Part shown: positions 48,865 to 49,269 of the stretch, one piece after another
Layout of the letters: every line of letters starts with the position of its first letter
Numbering within the stretch: position 1 is the first letter of the stretch
Source of the DNA: Scatosoma sp045588185
Lineage (GTDB): Bacteria; Bacillota; Clostridia; Christensenellales; Borkfalkiaceae
Direction: 5' to 3'
DNA: 49,269 bases
Assembly (NCBI GenBank): GCA_045588185.1
Contig: JAZNDR010000053.1
Span: forward strand, 1-49,269
Notes under the pieces: model-generated
What the model saw: the letters and a program-made list of their open reading frames with translations, nothing else
Told to the model about the DNA's origin: nothing
Database searches by the model: none
Made by a program: the position numbers and the translations under genes

Positions 48865-49269
48865 ATGATCAAAAAAGACTACTTCAACACTTCTCACGTT
48901 GTTATCTCCCAAGATAACGTACAACGCATTGGCGAGCTTATTACTTTACGTGCTTTGAAAATGCTCTGCCAATTCAATCAAAAAGCCTTTGTTAAATTAT
49001 ATAAAGGTTTAATCCAAGACGTCTATTATCCTACAACTACTTTTTCGGACGGTTACGATATTTTACAAACTGCCATCTGTTTTCTTTGCGAACATATCGG
49101 TAAACGTATGGATACTATTATTTCTACGGATAAGAACGGCAATCCTGTGGATATTAAACGAGCTTGCTTTAAAATCGTCAATCACCAAATTCATAGATAT
49201 ACCTATAATTTCAATAAATTTCGCAGTATGGATTTACCTACTGAAAAAGAATACGTTGCGCCTGAGCAG
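48865..49269 (+). CDS. Unknown protein of the Rep element, 5' part only
   Basis: 135 codons are visible and the frame is open at the window edge. It starts MIKKDYFNTSHVVISQDNVQ after CGGAGG (48851-48856). The sequence is mostly alpha-helical by eye; FSDGYDILQTAICFLCEHIG and DIKRACFKIVNHQIHRY are reminiscent of conserved hypothetical proteins next to Rep genes in Firmicutes elements and faintly of sigma-factor region 2, but I do not assign a function. It is divergent from the Rep gene. Confidence 0.7.
   Translation, partial: MIKKDYFNTSHVVISQDNVQRIGELITLRALKMLCQFNQKAFVKLYKGLIQDVYYPTTTFSDGYDILQTAICFLCEHIGKRMDTIISTDKNGNPVDIKRACFKIVNHQIHRYTYNFNKFRSMDLPTEKEYVAPEQ

Noticed and set aside
1..49269. 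CRISPR arrays, rRNA genes, complete insertion sequences
   Set aside because: No regularly spaced repeat array, no rRNA-like sequence and no transposase frame was seen on reading; the only mobile-element genes are the Rep copies.

Overview
The window reads as a chromosomal segment of a Gram-positive, low-to-mid GC anaerobe of the class Clostridia. The evidence is strong AGGAGG-type ribosome binding sites, near-consensus TTGACA-N17-TATAAT promoters, a T-box leader, the order rpmE / DUF1385-prmC / prfA, lipobox lipoproteins, and a gut-style glycan locus with an ABC importer. A host-associated uncultured lineage such as Christensenellales would fit, but that placement is inference; no rRNA gene is present.

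Bases 1-12060 look like core chromosome and are visibly richer in G+C codons (not computed). They hold a BspA-type leucine-rich-repeat lipoprotein cut by the window edge; a LysR regulator divergent from a small PQ-loop-like membrane protein; prfA, a DUF1385-PrmC fusion and rpmE; an MDR-type dehydrogenase without zinc ligands; an SGNH esterase / phosphodiesterase / isochorismatase-family operon; a tryptophan T-box in front of a TrpB2-type synthase; and an AllA-like protein.

Bases 12060-16930 are a scrambled accessory zone. A secreted modular glycosidase gene is split by one in-frame TAA inside an InlB-type repeat and is preceded by a 42-residue peptide gene. After it come a decayed copy of a rolling-circle Rep gene, two opposed gene scraps, and the 3' half of a tRNA-Asn gene with its terminator, which looks like an integration scar.

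Bases 16930-46300 are one long minus-strand locus of about 29 kb, a Gram-positive polysaccharide-utilisation locus. It starts with a 50-residue peptide gene overlapping a secreted protein. It continues with a solute-binding lipoprotein, two ABC permeases, three large surface proteins (one of them DUF4838), and then cytoplasmic enzymes: a second DUF4838 protein, an SGNH esterase, GH35, GH95-like, GH36-like and GH20. After a hairpin follow a nitrilase-GDPD fusion, a sugar isomerase/epimerase-like barrel, a metallophosphoesterase and a broken ceramidase-like gene. None of the exo-glycosidases has a signal peptide, so the model is capture outside, import of oligosaccharide, and removal of fucose, galactose and HexNAc inside the cell. 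That would suit host mucin-type or glycolipid glycans. A divergent AraC regulator at 46469 is encoded on what looks like a leaderless mRNA.

Bases 47340-49269 carry strong terminators, an intact HUH Rep protein and the start of a divergent gene of unknown function, probably part of an integrated plasmid- or phage-like element. The Rep copies on both sides of the locus and the tRNA scar suggest that the glycan locus is an acquired island.
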